Part shown: one piece after another, positions 9,196-18,178 of the stretch
Position numbering within the stretch: position 1 is the first letter of the stretch
Layout of the letters: each line of letters opens with the position of its first letter
NCBI RefSeq assembly: GCF_001517625.2
Contig: NZ_LN999828.1
Location: 186,001-250,000 of the forward strand
DNA: 64,000 nucleotides
From: Clostridium sp. AT4
GTDB lineage: Bacteria; Bacillota; Clostridia; Lachnospirales; Lachnospiraceae
Direction of reading: 5' to 3'
Notes under the pieces: generated by a model
Databases searched by the model: none
Seen by the model: the letters and a program-made list of their open reading frames with translations, nothing else
Told to the model about the DNA's origin: nothing
Position numbers and translations under genes: made by a program

Positions 9196-9913
9196 TGAGG
9201 CAATTGTAAGAGAGGGGCTGAAAAAATGTATTGATTGGGAGGTAAATGGATTTGAAGTGGTTGGTGCAGCGGAAAATGGAGAAAAAGCTTTGGAATATTT
9301 GGGGCAATTATCTGTTAACATTGTAGTAACCGATATCAAAATGCCTGTTATGGATGGTTTGGAACTCATTCGAAACAGCAGAGAAAGTGGATATGATTCT
9401 AAATTTCTGATATTGTCTGGTTATGATGATTTTCAATATGCACAGAGGGCTCTTAGATATGGAGCAGATGATTATATATTGAAACCAATCAAGGAGGAAG
9501 AACTTTTAGACGCGTTAATACGCATCAGGGATTTGCATTTTCCCAAACAGCAGACGACACTTCAACTACATCCTCAAAAGTACTCAGGAACTGTTAAAAC
9601 AATTATATCTTGTGTAGAAATGAATTTAGATCAGCCGGAATTATCTTTAAAGCAAATTGCTGATGAAGTTTTGTTTATGAGCGGAAATTATTTGTCTAAA
9701 CTGTTTTTAAAAGAAACAGGATATAAATTTTCTACATTTCTGACGATTAAACGAATGGAGAAGGCGGCGCAGCTGCTTCGGGAAAATTGTGATGTTACGG
9801 TTTATGAAGTTGCTGAAAGAACGGGGTTTGGGAATAATCCACAGTATTTTAGTACGGTATTTAAAAAATATTTTGGGAAATCTCCTTCGGAATTACGAGA
9901 GAAATGTATATAA
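9164..9913 (+). CDS. YesN-type response regulator (receiver + AraC HTH)
   Basis: This 249-residue protein has an N-terminal receiver domain with the acidic pocket D10-D11, the phospho-acceptor D57 (VVTDIKMPVMDG) and K107 in YILKP. An AraC-family double helix-turn-helix fills about residues 145-247 (LSLKQIADEVLFMSGNYLSK; VYEVAERTGFGNNPQYFSTV). It is shorter than many YesN proteins, which carry a longer linker. It overlaps the kinase gene by 32 bp. It probably activates the transporter and hydrolase genes that start 130 bp downstream, after a hairpin and a TATAAT box. Confidence 0.93.
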   Translation: MDRIRILFVDDEAIVREGLKKCIDWEVNGFEVVGAAENGEKALEYLGQLSVNIVVTDIKMPVMDGLELIRNSRESGYDSKFLILSGYDDFQYAQRALRYGADDYILKPIKEEELLDALIRIRDLHFPKQQTTLQLHPQKYSGTVKTIISCVEMNLDQPELSLKQIADEVLFMSGNYLSKLFLKETGYKFSTFLTIKRMEKAAQLLRENCDVTVYEVAERTGFGNNPQYFSTVFKKYFGKSPSELREKCI

Positions 9914-9927
9914 TTACAAATTATAGA

Positions 9928-9980
9928 AAACACTTTTTTGCACAAAATAGACATTATTTTGGATTAAAGAAGTGTTTTTT
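9928..9980 (+). terminator. Hairpin with T-run after the response regulator
   Basis: AAACACTTTTTT (from 9928) pairs with AAAGAAGTGTTT (9966-9977) with one mismatch across a loop of about 25 bases, followed by a T-run. It may terminate or attenuate regulator transcription and so separate expression of the importer genes from that of the regulators. Confidence 0.5.
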
Positions 9981-9986
9981 TGTTTG

Positions 9987-9992
9987 TATAAT
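9987..9992 (+). promoter_or_regulatory. Candidate -10 element for the importer operon
   Basis: A perfect TATAAT lies 52 bp upstream of the binding-protein start. The -35 region is weak (TTAAAG at 9964-9969, 17 bp spacing), as expected for a promoter that needs an activator such as the adjacent AraC-type regulator. Confidence 0.45.
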
Positions 9993-10044
9993 AAAAATAT
10001 CAATAAAATCTGTAGTTTAAAACAGAGAGAAGGGAAGGTTGTTT

Positions 10045-11397
10045 ATGAAGAAAAGTTTATTGTTTTTAGCAGCAGCAGCGGTAGCAGGAGTAGCAGTGAC
10101 AGGATGTTCGGGAAACTCGGATGAAAAACCAACGGCTATTCAGAATGAAAATACTCAGGCGGATGCATCAGGGGAAAATGCATCTGCAAATGGAAAGACA
10201 GGCGAAGGTATTCGTATAGCATGGTGGGGAAATCAGAAACGGGCAGATGCGACGATTGCGGCATTTGATGCGTTTGCTGAGGCCAACGGTGCTGATTTTA
10301 CATATGAGTATAACAGTTATGATGCATACTGGGAAACGTTAGCGACACAGTCAGTAGGAAATAATCTTCCTGGCATTGTTCAGCAGGTAACGGATCAGTA
10401 TGCCGGTTATATTAATAATGGACTTTTACTGGATTTAAATCCATATGTGGAAAGCGGAGCGTTGGACTTAAGTAACTGTGACGATATTTATATTTCCGGA
10501 GGAAATTATAAAGATGGGTTTTATGGAGTGTCTCTTGGGGCCAATGTAATGACAATTATGTACAATCAGGATCTTTTTGATGCTGCCGGGGTAAAAACTC
10601 CGAAGATGGGTTGGACATGGTCTGAATTTATATCTGCTGCAAGAGAGATTTATGAAAAAACAGGGGTACAGACAGAGAATGTGGCATTAGGAATGCCGAG
10701 ATATTTATTAGAACCAATGATTCGTTCCAAGGGACAGGCTTTATATTCTGAGGATGGAAAAGGGTTTGGCTTTGACGATACAACGAAAGCCGAGCTTGTT
10801 CAGGTTCTGCAGGATTGCTATGATTTAACACAGGAAGGCGTATTTGTTAATCCGGGAGATCAGCTTTTGTGGAAAGATAATTCAGAAAGAGCGCTCTGTA
10901 CGGGAGAAGCTGCAATGGGAATGAACTGGAGTTCTCAATTTTCTAACTTTGCAGGCTACTTTGACCAGAATTTGGCAATGACTACACAGCCTTTGTTTGA
11001 TAATGGGACGGAAAAGGGAATGTATGTAAGGCCGGCTCAGTTCTTTTCCATAACAAAAGATTGTCCTGATCCTGAAACTGCCGCTAAAGCAATCAGTTTC
11101 TTTATCAATGATAAGACTGCAAATGAAACATTAAATGGAGAACGTGGAATACCGGCTTCAAAAATAATCCGTGAGGAATTAAAAACCAAAGCAGAGGGAA
11201 ATGAAAAAAAGGTATATGATTTTATGGATGAGGTAGTGGATTATTGCCGCGATGCAGATCCGGCAGAACCATCTACATCAAGACAGTGTGTAGAGGTATT
11301 GAACAATAATGTGAATGAATTGATGTATGGACAGATGACTGCACAGGAGTGTGTAGATAGTTGGATGGAGCAGTCGTTGGAAATTCTTGCAAAATAA
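10045..11397 (+). CDS. Carbohydrate ABC transporter substrate-binding lipoprotein
   Basis: This 450-residue binding protein starts at the ATG behind AGAGAAGGGAAGG; a TTG two codons earlier lies against that site and is unlikely. The signal peptide ends in the lipobox VTGC (Cys at residue 21), followed by a Ser/Asn/Glu-rich linker. The mature part has family 1 binding-protein features: IRIAWWGNQKRADATIAAFDAF near the start, and a GMNWSSQ segment typical of sugar-binding proteins. Two permease genes follow. With an LplD-like hydrolase in the same operon, the likely ligands are galacturonate-containing oligosaccharides, but this is inferred from context. Confidence 0.92.
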   Translation: MKKSLLFLAAAAVAGVAVTGCSGNSDEKPTAIQNENTQADASGENASANGKTGEGIRIAWWGNQKRADATIAAFDAFAEANGADFTYEYNSYDAYWETLATQSVGNNLPGIVQQVTDQYAGYINNGLLLDLNPYVESGALDLSNCDDIYISGGNYKDGFYGVSLGANVMTIMYNQDLFDAAGVKTPKMGWTWSEFISAAREIYEKTGVQTENVALGMPRYLLEPMIRSKGQALYSEDGKGFGFDDTTKAELVQVLQDCYDLTQEGVFVNPGDQLLWKDNSERALCTGEAAMGMNWSSQFSNFAGYFDQNLAMTTQPLFDNGTEKGMYVRPAQFFSITKDCPDPETAAKAISFFINDKTANETLNGERGIPASKIIREELKTKAEGNEKKVYDFMDEVVDYCRDADPAEPSTSRQCVEVLNNNVNELMYGQMTAQECVDSWMEQSLEILAK

Positions 11398-11421
11398 CAA
11401 AACAGCCAGGAGGTTAAAGAC

Positions 11422-12369
11422 GTGGAACGTGGCAGAAAAAAATGGTCCATCTATAATGAAAATGTAGTGGGATATGTATTTATTTTTCCATGGCTGGCAG
11501 GATTTCTCTGTTTTACATTAGTGCCCTTTATTATGTCCTTTATTTTGTCATTCACTAATTTTAATATTTTGTCTCCGGATACAAAATTTGTTGGATTGGA
11601 TAATTATGTAAAACTTTTCACACAGGATAAACTGTTTTTAAAATCACTGTTTGTTACATTTAAATTTGCGTTTATTTCTGTTCCATTAAGATTGATATTC
11701 GCTTTGTTTGTAGCTATGATTTTGAATCGTAAAAGCAGGGCAGTTCCGGTTTACCGGGTAGTTTATTACCTTCCATCTATAATCGGCGGATCAGTAGCAG
11801 TATCTGTGATGTGGAGAAACCTGTTTACAAAATCAGGTGTTCTTAACAGTATTCTCCAGGCGATGGGTATTAATTGTAAGATAAACTGGTTAGGAAATAC
11901 AGATACTGCAATTTATGTTTTGATATTGCTGTATGTATGGCAGTTTGGATCGTCTATGCTTATCTTTTTGTCGGGTTTAAAACAGATTTCAACTTCGTAC
12001 TATGAAGCAGCAGAGGTGGATGGAGCAGGAAAAATAAGGATGTTTTTCTCTATTACGCTGCCCCTTTTAAGTCCTATTATCCTGTTTAATCTGATTATGC
12101 AGATTATTAATGGTTTTATGGTATTTACACAGGCACAAATCATTACCGGAGGAGGACCTGTTAATGAAACACTGGTCTATATCCTTTATCTATACCAAAA
12201 TAGCTTTAAATATTATGAGATGGGATATGGGTCTGCTATGGCATGGATTCTTTTGGTAATTGTAGGATTTTTTACAGCAATGGTATTTCGTTCTTCAAAA
12301 CAATGGGTATTTTATGAAAATAATACAGATATGGCATCTAAAAAGAAGAAGGGGGTGAGCAGAACATGA
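11422..12369 (+). CDS. Carbohydrate ABC transporter permease (UgpA/LplB type)
   Basis: This 315-residue permease has six predicted membrane helices. It begins at a GTG codon behind CCAGGAGGT (11407-11415). The EAA loop, which contacts the ATPase subunit, is visible as YYEAAEVDGAGKIRMFFSITLPLL (split: YYEAAEVDGAG, then FFSITLPLL, about 195-215). Its stop overlaps the start of the second permease by 4 bp. No ATPase gene is present in the operon, as is common for this importer class in Firmicutes, which often share an MsmX-like ATPase encoded elsewhere. Confidence 0.94.
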   Translation: MERGRKKWSIYNENVVGYVFIFPWLAGFLCFTLVPFIMSFILSFTNFNILSPDTKFVGLDNYVKLFTQDKLFLKSLFVTFKFAFISVPLRLIFALFVAMILNRKSRAVPVYRVVYYLPSIIGGSVAVSVMWRNLFTKSGVLNSILQAMGINCKINWLGNTDTAIYVLILLYVWQFGSSMLIFLSGLKQISTSYYEAAEVDGAGKIRMFFSITLPLLSPIILFNLIMQIINGFMVFTQAQIITGGGPVNETLVYILYLYQNSFKYYEMGYGSAMAWILLVIVGFFTAMVFRSSKQWVFYENNTDMASKKKKGVSRT

Positions 12370-13220
12370 AGATGGGAATGAAAACAAAACGCAGATGGAA
12401 TGCAGTTGTTTTCCATGTGATAGTAGGAGGAATTGCCATTTTCATGTTTTATCCTATTGCATGGATGTTTCTCAGTTCATTTAAGCCCACAGATCAGGTT
12501 ATGACTACGGCTGCTCAGCTGATTCCGAGTCAATGGACGATTTTAAATTACATAACTGGTTGGAAGGGATTCGGTGGGATCACCTTTGCTACATTCTTCA
12601 AGAATTCGATTATAATTACAGTACTTGCAACGATTGGTGCGGTTATTTCTTCAACTATGGTAGCGTATGGTTTTGCAAGAGCTAACTTTACGGGAAAAAG
12701 GGGATTGTTTTTTTGCATGATGATTACAATGATGCTTCCGAATCAGGTAATTATGATTCCCCAATATATTATTTTTAATTTGTTAGGATGGGTAAATTCC
12801 CCGATGCCAATTGTAGTCCCGGCCTGGTGTGCTAAGCCATTGTTTATTTTTATGATAATGCAGTTTATTGAAGGAGTACCAAAGGATTTAGATGAGGCAG
12901 CAAAGATGGATGGATGTAGTCCATATACAATATTTACCAGTATTATGCTTCCGCTTGTAAAACCTGCAATGGTAACGTGTGCGATTTTTGAGTTCTACTG
13001 GAAATGGGATGATTACATGGGATCGTTGCTTTATCTTAATTCGCCAGAAAAATATACGGTATCCATTGCATTGAAAAATTTCACCGATCCTATGAGTTCC
13101 TCTGACTATGGTGCGATGTTTGCAATGTGCGTACTGTCCCTTATGCCGATTATTATCATTTTTATGCTGTTGCAGAAATATATCGTAGAGGGTGTGGCTT
13201 CCAGTGGAATTAAGGGATAA
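12366..13220 (+). CDS. Carbohydrate ABC transporter permease (UgpE/LplC type)
   Basis: This 284-residue second permease has six predicted membrane helices and the EAA loop PKDLDEAAKMDGCSPYTIF (about 171-189). Its start overlaps the preceding permease by 4 bp (ATGA), giving translational coupling and fitting a heterodimeric channel. It is followed 21 bp later by the FG-GAP-like gene. Composition is AT-rich like the rest of the island. Confidence 0.94.
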   Translation: MKMGMKTKRRWNAVVFHVIVGGIAIFMFYPIAWMFLSSFKPTDQVMTTAAQLIPSQWTILNYITGWKGFGGITFATFFKNSIIITVLATIGAVISSTMVAYGFARANFTGKRGLFFCMMITMMLPNQVIMIPQYIIFNLLGWVNSPMPIVVPAWCAKPLFIFMIMQFIEGVPKDLDEAAKMDGCSPYTIFTSIMLPLVKPAMVTCAIFEFYWKWDDYMGSLLYLNSPEKYTVSIALKNFTDPMSSSDYGAMFAMCVLSLMPIIIIFMLLQKYIVEGVASSGIKG

Positions 13221-13241
13221 GATGGAGAGAAGGTAACTATT

Positions 13242-15290
13242 ATGAGAAATATATGTCTGTTTTCAGATGATTTTAGGAAATTCCCTATAGGGGAATTTCC
13301 TTATGATCCAGATCACTCAGCTGCTGGAGAATATCACTATGTGACACCAAAAGGCGTTTGCGGCGAATGGAAGGATCAGGTATGTAATTACCGTTATAAT
13401 GGACATGGACCGTCATGGATTGTTACGGAAGAAAACGGAAAGCACTATATGGAACAGAGTCGTATTGAAAAAGGTATTCCACATCGTATTTTTCCAACGC
13501 TCCAGACAGGAAATACGGGCTGGAAGGATTATGACGTTTCTGTGTCTATGCGCAGGATTTCAACCAGTGGTATGGCAGGAATTGCATTTTGTATGAATAA
13601 TAGCATTGATACCCTCGTATTTTCTTTAGAAGAAAAGAAAACAGCAAGACTTGCATGGCGTCACAAGGAAGAAGTCCATATATTAACGGAAAAGAAATTT
13701 ATGTCTGATTCGGATCAGTGGTATAAAATAAAGGTATCCGTGGAGGGGAAAAATGTAAAGTGTTTTATAAACAGTACGCTGGTTATGGATATGGATACAG
13801 AGTTGGCAATGCGTGGAGGAAAGATAGGAATAACGGCCGATTGCCCAACACAGTTTACAGATATATATGTCAGTACGGAAGACAGCACTTTTAGAGAAAT
13901 TCAATATTTGGAAAAACAAGAGAAGAAACGTTTGAAGAAGCTTCAGGCGTCTTATCCTCATATGAAATTAGTGCGTAAGCTGGATCTTCAGAATTTTGGA
14001 ACCAGCCGTCAGATTCGTTTTGGACATCTTCTGGGAAATGATGAATGGCAGATTGTAATTCCACAGGCTCAGAAAAGAGTAGATAGAGATGCATATGCTC
14101 ATATAAGCTGTCTCACAGCTATAGATTTGAATGGAAATATATTGTGGCAGATTGGAGAACCCTCAGAAAACTCAAATATTCTTGGAAAGATCAGCGCGGA
14201 TCTTCCGTGTCAGGTTTATGATATTGACGGAGATGGATATGATGAGGTAATTACAGCAAAAAATTTTCAAATTCAGATTCTTGATGGAAGGACGGGAAAG
14301 ATAAAAAAATCAGCAGCTACACCTATATCAGATGAAGATAACGAAACGTTGATAGGTGTGCCCTATAATCAGTACGCTTTTGATAGAATTAACCCAGATG
14401 GAATTCGTATTTGCAATTTTAGAGGTCTGGAAAGGCCGAGTGATATTTTAATAAAAGATAGATATTGCCGTGTTTATGCATTAGACAGCAATTTAAATTT
14501 ATTATGGAAATACCAAAGTCCTAAGAATACAGGCCATTATCCGTTGGCCGTAGATGTAAATGGGGATGGACATGATGAGATTTTAGTGGGTTATACACTA
14601 TTAGATTGTCAGGGGAATGTTTTGTGGACGTATCCGATAGAACTGGATCATACCGATGAAATTGTGGCTGGTAAATTTAAAAATGATATAGATAAGGGGT
14701 ATTTTGCATGTGTTTCCGGTACTCAGGGATTTTTTATAGGAGATTTCCAGGGAAATATTTTGAGCAGGGACTATATTGGACATGCACAAAGAATCAGCAT
14801 TGCCAACTATCTGCCGGAACGTAAAGGATTTGAAATTGCAGTAACTAATTTTTGGGGACATCAGGGAGTGATTTATCTGTATGATTCAGATGGAAATGAG
14901 TTATGGGAAAAAGAGAATGAAATGAATGGCAATATACTTGCTCCTGTAAATTGGCTGGGGAATGGGACGGATTTTTTTCTTACGAACGCCGATGCTGAAA
15001 AAGGAGGACTGATGGATGGTCATGGAGATATTGCAGTTGTATTTCCAGATGATGGTCATCCAGTTATGTGCTGTGAGGCTATAGATTTACTCGGGGATAG
15101 CAGGGATGAACTTGTAGTATGGGATTACCATAGCCTGTATATTTATACACAGGAAAATGAAATAGAAGATAGTTCGTATCATCCAGTTAAATATCCGGTG
15201 TATAATGCTTCTAATTATAGAGGCGAATACTCATTTCCGGACATGTCATATATCACATTTAATGAAAATCCAAAGGAGACAAAAGAGTGA
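13242..15290 (+). CDS. Large LamG-like / FG-GAP beta-propeller protein, possible PL11-related lyase
   Basis: This 682-residue protein has no signal peptide. The N-terminal part (about 1-215) looks like a concanavalin/LamG beta-sandwich, with repeats of short beta strands such as WKDYDVSVSMRR and GIAFCMNN. The C-terminal part (about 240-660) contains several acidic calcium-type loops (YDIDGDGYDEV near 327; VDVNGDGHDEI near 437) of the FG-GAP/VCBS kind found in beta-propellers. Rhamnogalacturonan lyases of family PL11 have a related propeller with such loops, and the neighbouring LplD-like gene fits a pectin theme. I do not see enough to assign catalysis. It overlaps the next gene at TGATG. It could equally be a binding or scaffold protein. 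Confidence 0.6.
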   Translation: MRNICLFSDDFRKFPIGEFPYDPDHSAAGEYHYVTPKGVCGEWKDQVCNYRYNGHGPSWIVTEENGKHYMEQSRIEKGIPHRIFPTLQTGNTGWKDYDVSVSMRRISTSGMAGIAFCMNNSIDTLVFSLEEKKTARLAWRHKEEVHILTEKKFMSDSDQWYKIKVSVEGKNVKCFINSTLVMDMDTELAMRGGKIGITADCPTQFTDIYVSTEDSTFREIQYLEKQEKKRLKKLQASYPHMKLVRKLDLQNFGTSRQIRFGHLLGNDEWQIVIPQAQKRVDRDAYAHISCLTAIDLNGNILWQIGEPSENSNILGKISADLPCQVYDIDGDGYDEVITAKNFQIQILDGRTGKIKKSAATPISDEDNETLIGVPYNQYAFDRINPDGIRICNFRGLERPSDILIKDRYCRVYALDSNLNLLWKYQSPKNTGHYPLAVDVNGDGHDEILVGYTLLDCQGNVLWTYPIELDHTDEIVAGKFKNDIDKGYFACVSGTQGFFIGDFQGNILSRDYIGHAQRISIANYLPERKGFEIAVTNFWGHQGVIYLYDSDGNELWEKENEMNGNILAPVNWLGNGTDFFLTNADAEKGGLMDGHGDIAVVFPDDGHPVMCCEAIDLLGDSRDELVVWDYHSLYIYTQENEIEDSSYHPVKYPVYNASNYRGEYSFPDMSYITFNENPKETKE

Positions 15291-16696
15291 TGAAACAGCA
15301 TATAAAAGACTTGAAAATTGCTTATATTGGAGGAGGCAGTCATGCCTGGGCCTGGGTATTTATGACAGATTTGTCCAAAGAAACAAGTATAAGTGGAACG
15401 GTACGCTTATATGACATTGACAGAGAGGCGGCTCATGATAATGAAATAATAGGAAAAAGACTGTTTTCACGGGAGGATGTGAAGGGACAGTGGGAGTTTG
15501 AAACAAGTGAATCATTGGGAACTGCGTTGGAAGGAGCCGATTTTGTGGTAATTTCAATCCTTCCGGGAACATTTGATGAGATGGAATCAGATGTACATTT
15601 ACCGGAACGATATGGAATTTATCAATCGGTAGGCGATACTACGGGACCGGGAGGACTGGTACGTGCGTTACGTACTATCCCAATGTTTGCAGAAATTGCA
15701 GAGGCGATACATACATATTGTCCTGATGCATGGGTGATAAATTATACGAATCCCATGTCATTGTGTGTTAAGACATTATATCATGTTTTTCCCGGAATAA
15801 AAGCGTTTGGATGCTGTCATGAGGTGTTTGGAACTCAGAAGGTTCTGCGCGATATTGTTAGAATGGAAACAGGAATTAAGGAGATAGAAAGAGAAGAAAT
15901 ATTGGTAGATGTGATTGGAATTAATCATTTTACATGGTTTACCAAAGCATCTTACAAGGATATGGATTTATTTCCTGTTTATCAGAATTTTATTGAGCGT
16001 AATTTTGAAGAAGGATATCATGATCCGGATAGAAATTGGATGAATGGTACATTTAACTGTGCACATCGGGTGAAGTTTGATTTATTCCGCCGGTATGGCG
16101 CAATTGCTGCTGCAGGAGATAGACATCTGGCAGAGTTTATGCCTGGGGAGATGTATTTAAAAGATCCAGAAACCGTAAAGAAATGGAAGTTTGCATTAAC
16201 TACAGTAGCTTGGAGAAAAGAACGACAGGAACAGAAAAATAGACAGGCGGAGCGACTTGCTGGCGGTTTAGAAAACTTAGAATTAAAGGATACAGGAGAG
16301 GAGGGATTGCGTTTAATAAAAGCTTTATGTGGTTTAGAACGTTTTGTAACTAATGTAAATATTCCTAATTTTGCCGGTCAGATTCCAAATTTCCCCAGAG
16401 AATCTGTTGTAGAAACGAATGCGGTATTTAGCAGGGATCATATTGCACCAGTTTACGCTGGAGTATGTCCTGAAGAAATCAGAAGACTTACAATGCCTCA
16501 TATTGAAGGTTATGAAAAAATTTTGCAAGCTGCAATGGAATGTAACTTTGAAAAAGCCTATGAAGCTTTTATGAAAGATCCTTTGGTTCATGGGCGTATC
16601 AGTTTTGGAGATGGAGAAAAACTTCTGAAAGAAATGATTGGTAATACCAGAAAATATCTTCCTGAAGAGTGGGAAAAAGTATTTCTTAAAAAATGA
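15290..16696 (+). CDS. lplD: GH4 NAD-dependent glycosidase, LplD-like alpha-galacturonidase
   Basis: This 468-residue protein belongs to glycoside hydrolase family 4, which uses NAD and a divalent metal through an oxidation-elimination mechanism. The nucleotide loop IAYIGGGSHAW is at the N-terminus. NYTNPMSLC, the metal-binding GCCHEVFGTQ (Cys and His about 174-178) and GINHFTWF (His about 213) follow in order. The overall pattern, including DTTGPGGLVRALRTIP, strongly resembles B. subtilis LplD, an alpha-galacturonidase, from memory. I chose the ATG at the TGATG overlap; a GTG one codon earlier is possible. AAGGAG lies 11 bp upstream. A hairpin terminator follows. It probably releases galacturonate from imported oligosaccharides. 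Confidence 0.9.
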   Translation: MKQHIKDLKIAYIGGGSHAWAWVFMTDLSKETSISGTVRLYDIDREAAHDNEIIGKRLFSREDVKGQWEFETSESLGTALEGADFVVISILPGTFDEMESDVHLPERYGIYQSVGDTTGPGGLVRALRTIPMFAEIAEAIHTYCPDAWVINYTNPMSLCVKTLYHVFPGIKAFGCCHEVFGTQKVLRDIVRMETGIKEIEREEILVDVIGINHFTWFTKASYKDMDLFPVYQNFIERNFEEGYHDPDRNWMNGTFNCAHRVKFDLFRRYGAIAAAGDRHLAEFMPGEMYLKDPETVKKWKFALTTVAWRKERQEQKNRQAERLAGGLENLELKDTGEEGLRLIKALCGLERFVTNVNIPNFAGQIPNFPRESVVETNAVFSRDHIAPVYAGVCPEEIRRLTMPHIEGYEKILQAAMECNFEKAYEAFMKDPLVHGRISFGDGEKLLKEMIGNTRKYLPEEWEKVFLKK

Positions 16697-16710
16697 TATG
16701 AAGTAAACAA

Positions 16711-16740
16711 AAAGGAGTATGATTCAGTTCGTACTCCTTT
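16711..16740 (+). terminator. Hairpin terminator after the galacturonidase gene
   Basis: AAAGGAGTA pairs perfectly with TACTCCTTT around a 12-base loop, 14 bp after the stop codon. It marks the end of the AT-rich operon. The downstream T-run is short, so termination strength is uncertain. Confidence 0.7.
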
Positions 16741-16828
16741 AATCATTATATTGTGGTATATGTTTTCTTTAAATGCAGCATGAAAAAGGATAAAAGTAAT
16801 ATTCGGATATCCGGATTGCAAGGAATGG

Positions 16829-16857
16829 TTGTCTTCATGGGGAATTCAGAGTACAAT
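16829..16857 (+). promoter_or_regulatory. Predicted sigma-A promoter for the ThrE-like operon
   Basis: TTGTCT and TACAAT are separated by exactly 17 bp, 36 bp upstream of the ATG of the first exporter gene. The transcript would cover the two exporter halves, cutC and possibly the YitT-like gene. Confidence 0.6.
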
Positions 16858-16893
16858 AAAAATATGTGTTTAATAAGCAGGAGATAATATAAA

Positions 16894-17718
16894 ATGATCG
16901 AACAGAAACGACTACAGTCCCATCCCCCCATCTGCACCGTCCCTGAAGAACAGAAAGAAAAAATCATGGAAATCGCCATGCGTGCCGGGCATATCCTTTT
17001 GGAAAATGGGGCGGAGATCTCACGGGTGGAGGAAACTATTGACCGGATCTGCCGTCATTACGGGATTGAATCCGCCAATTCCTTTGTACTGAGCAACGGT
17101 ATTTTTTCTACCATGGGGAACGAAAGGGAAAGCTTTTTTGCCAGGGTACAGCACATTCCTGTCAGCGGGGCGCACTTAAACCGTGTGGCGGCTGTAAATC
17201 AGCTTTCCAGGGAGATTGAAGAGGGAAAGCATACGGTAGAGGAGCTTGGGAGATGCCTGGATGATATTGAACAGATGCCCGGAAAGAGAAAGGGCGTTCA
17301 GATCGGGGCTTCGGCGGTGGGAAGCGGGGCGTTCTGCTATCTGCTGGGCGGCGATCTGGCAGACAGCGCAGCTGCTTTTCTGTCCGGCCTTGTGCTGTAT
17401 GTCTATATTTTATATATAGGGAAAAATCTGTCAAAACTGGTGCAGAATATTCTGGGAGGAGCTCTGGTGACCTTCTGCTGCGTGGTGCTTTACCATCTGG
17501 GGCTGGGCCATCACATCAGCTCCATGATCATCGGTTCTGTGATCCCCATGATTCCGGGAGTGGCGTTTACAAACGGGATCCGCGATATTACGGATGGAGA
17601 CTACATTGCCGGTTCTGTGCGGATGATGGATGCAGGGCTGGTGGTTTTAAGCATTGCCCTGGGAATGGGATTTGTACTTACCATGTACTATAGATTGACA
17701 GGAGGAAATCTTTTATGA
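16894..17718 (+). CDS. ThrE-family exporter, N-terminal half (DUF1212)
   Basis: This 274-residue protein matches the PF06738 half of the threonine/serine exporter ThrE. The cytoplasmic N-terminal domain (1-125) contains the typical AGHILLENGAEISRVEETI stretch, followed by about five membrane helices with MIIGSVIPMIPGVAFTNGIRDI. In many Firmicutes ThrE is split into two genes, and the second half follows with a 4 bp overlap. An AGGAGAT ribosome binding site precedes the ATG. Amino-acid or related small-molecule export is the family role; the actual substrate is not known. Confidence 0.9.
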   Translation: MIEQKRLQSHPPICTVPEEQKEKIMEIAMRAGHILLENGAEISRVEETIDRICRHYGIESANSFVLSNGIFSTMGNERESFFARVQHIPVSGAHLNRVAAVNQLSREIEEGKHTVEELGRCLDDIEQMPGKRKGVQIGASAVGSGAFCYLLGGDLADSAAAFLSGLVLYVYILYIGKNLSKLVQNILGGALVTFCCVVLYHLGLGHHISSMIIGSVIPMIPGVAFTNGIRDITDGDYIAGSVRMMDAGLVVLSIALGMGFVLTMYYRLTGGNLL

Positions 17719-18176
17719 ATGCGTTTCCATGGGGAGAACTGGCAGGGGAAATGGCTGCCGCCGCAGTAGGAACGGCTGCTTTTTCAGTCCTCTTTTCTGT
17801 GCCGAAAAAATATTACGGGCTTTGTGCTGCCTGTGGTACCATCGGCTGGCTGGTGTATTTCTGTTTTCACTGGGACGGACTTTCGCCCGCAGAGTCTACG
17901 TTCTTTTCCGCAGCTGCCGTAATCTTTCTGTCCAGGCTCTTTGCGGTCTGGGAGCGCTGTCCGGCTACCCTGTTTATGATTCCAGGTATTTTCCCTATTG
18001 TTCCCGGAGCCGGCATCTACTGGACTGCCCATTACATTGTCACCGACCAGCTGGCGCTGGCAAGCCGCACGGGATTTGAGGCCGTGAAGGCAGCGGCAGC
18101 CATTGTGCTGGGAATTATATTTGTATTTGAAATCCCCCAGAGGTTTTTTGGGAGGATTGCAAAGAGAAAGGAGTAG
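17715..18176 (+). CDS. ThrE-family exporter, C-terminal half (ThrE_2)
   Basis: This 153-residue protein has about five membrane helices and the FMIPGIFPIVPGAGIYWT sequence (about 94-111) that mirrors the MIPMIPG repeat of the first half. It matches the PF12821 family and should form one transporter with the preceding gene, with which it overlaps by 4 bp. The downstream cutC starts 2 bp after its stop. Confidence 0.9.
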   Translation: MNAFPWGELAGEMAAAAVGTAAFSVLFSVPKKYYGLCAACGTIGWLVYFCFHWDGLSPAESTFFSAAAVIFLSRLFAVWERCPATLFMIPGIFPIVPGAGIYWTAHYIVTDQLALASRTGFEAVKAAAAIVLGIIFVFEIPQRFFGRIAKRKE

Positions 18177-18178
18177 TT

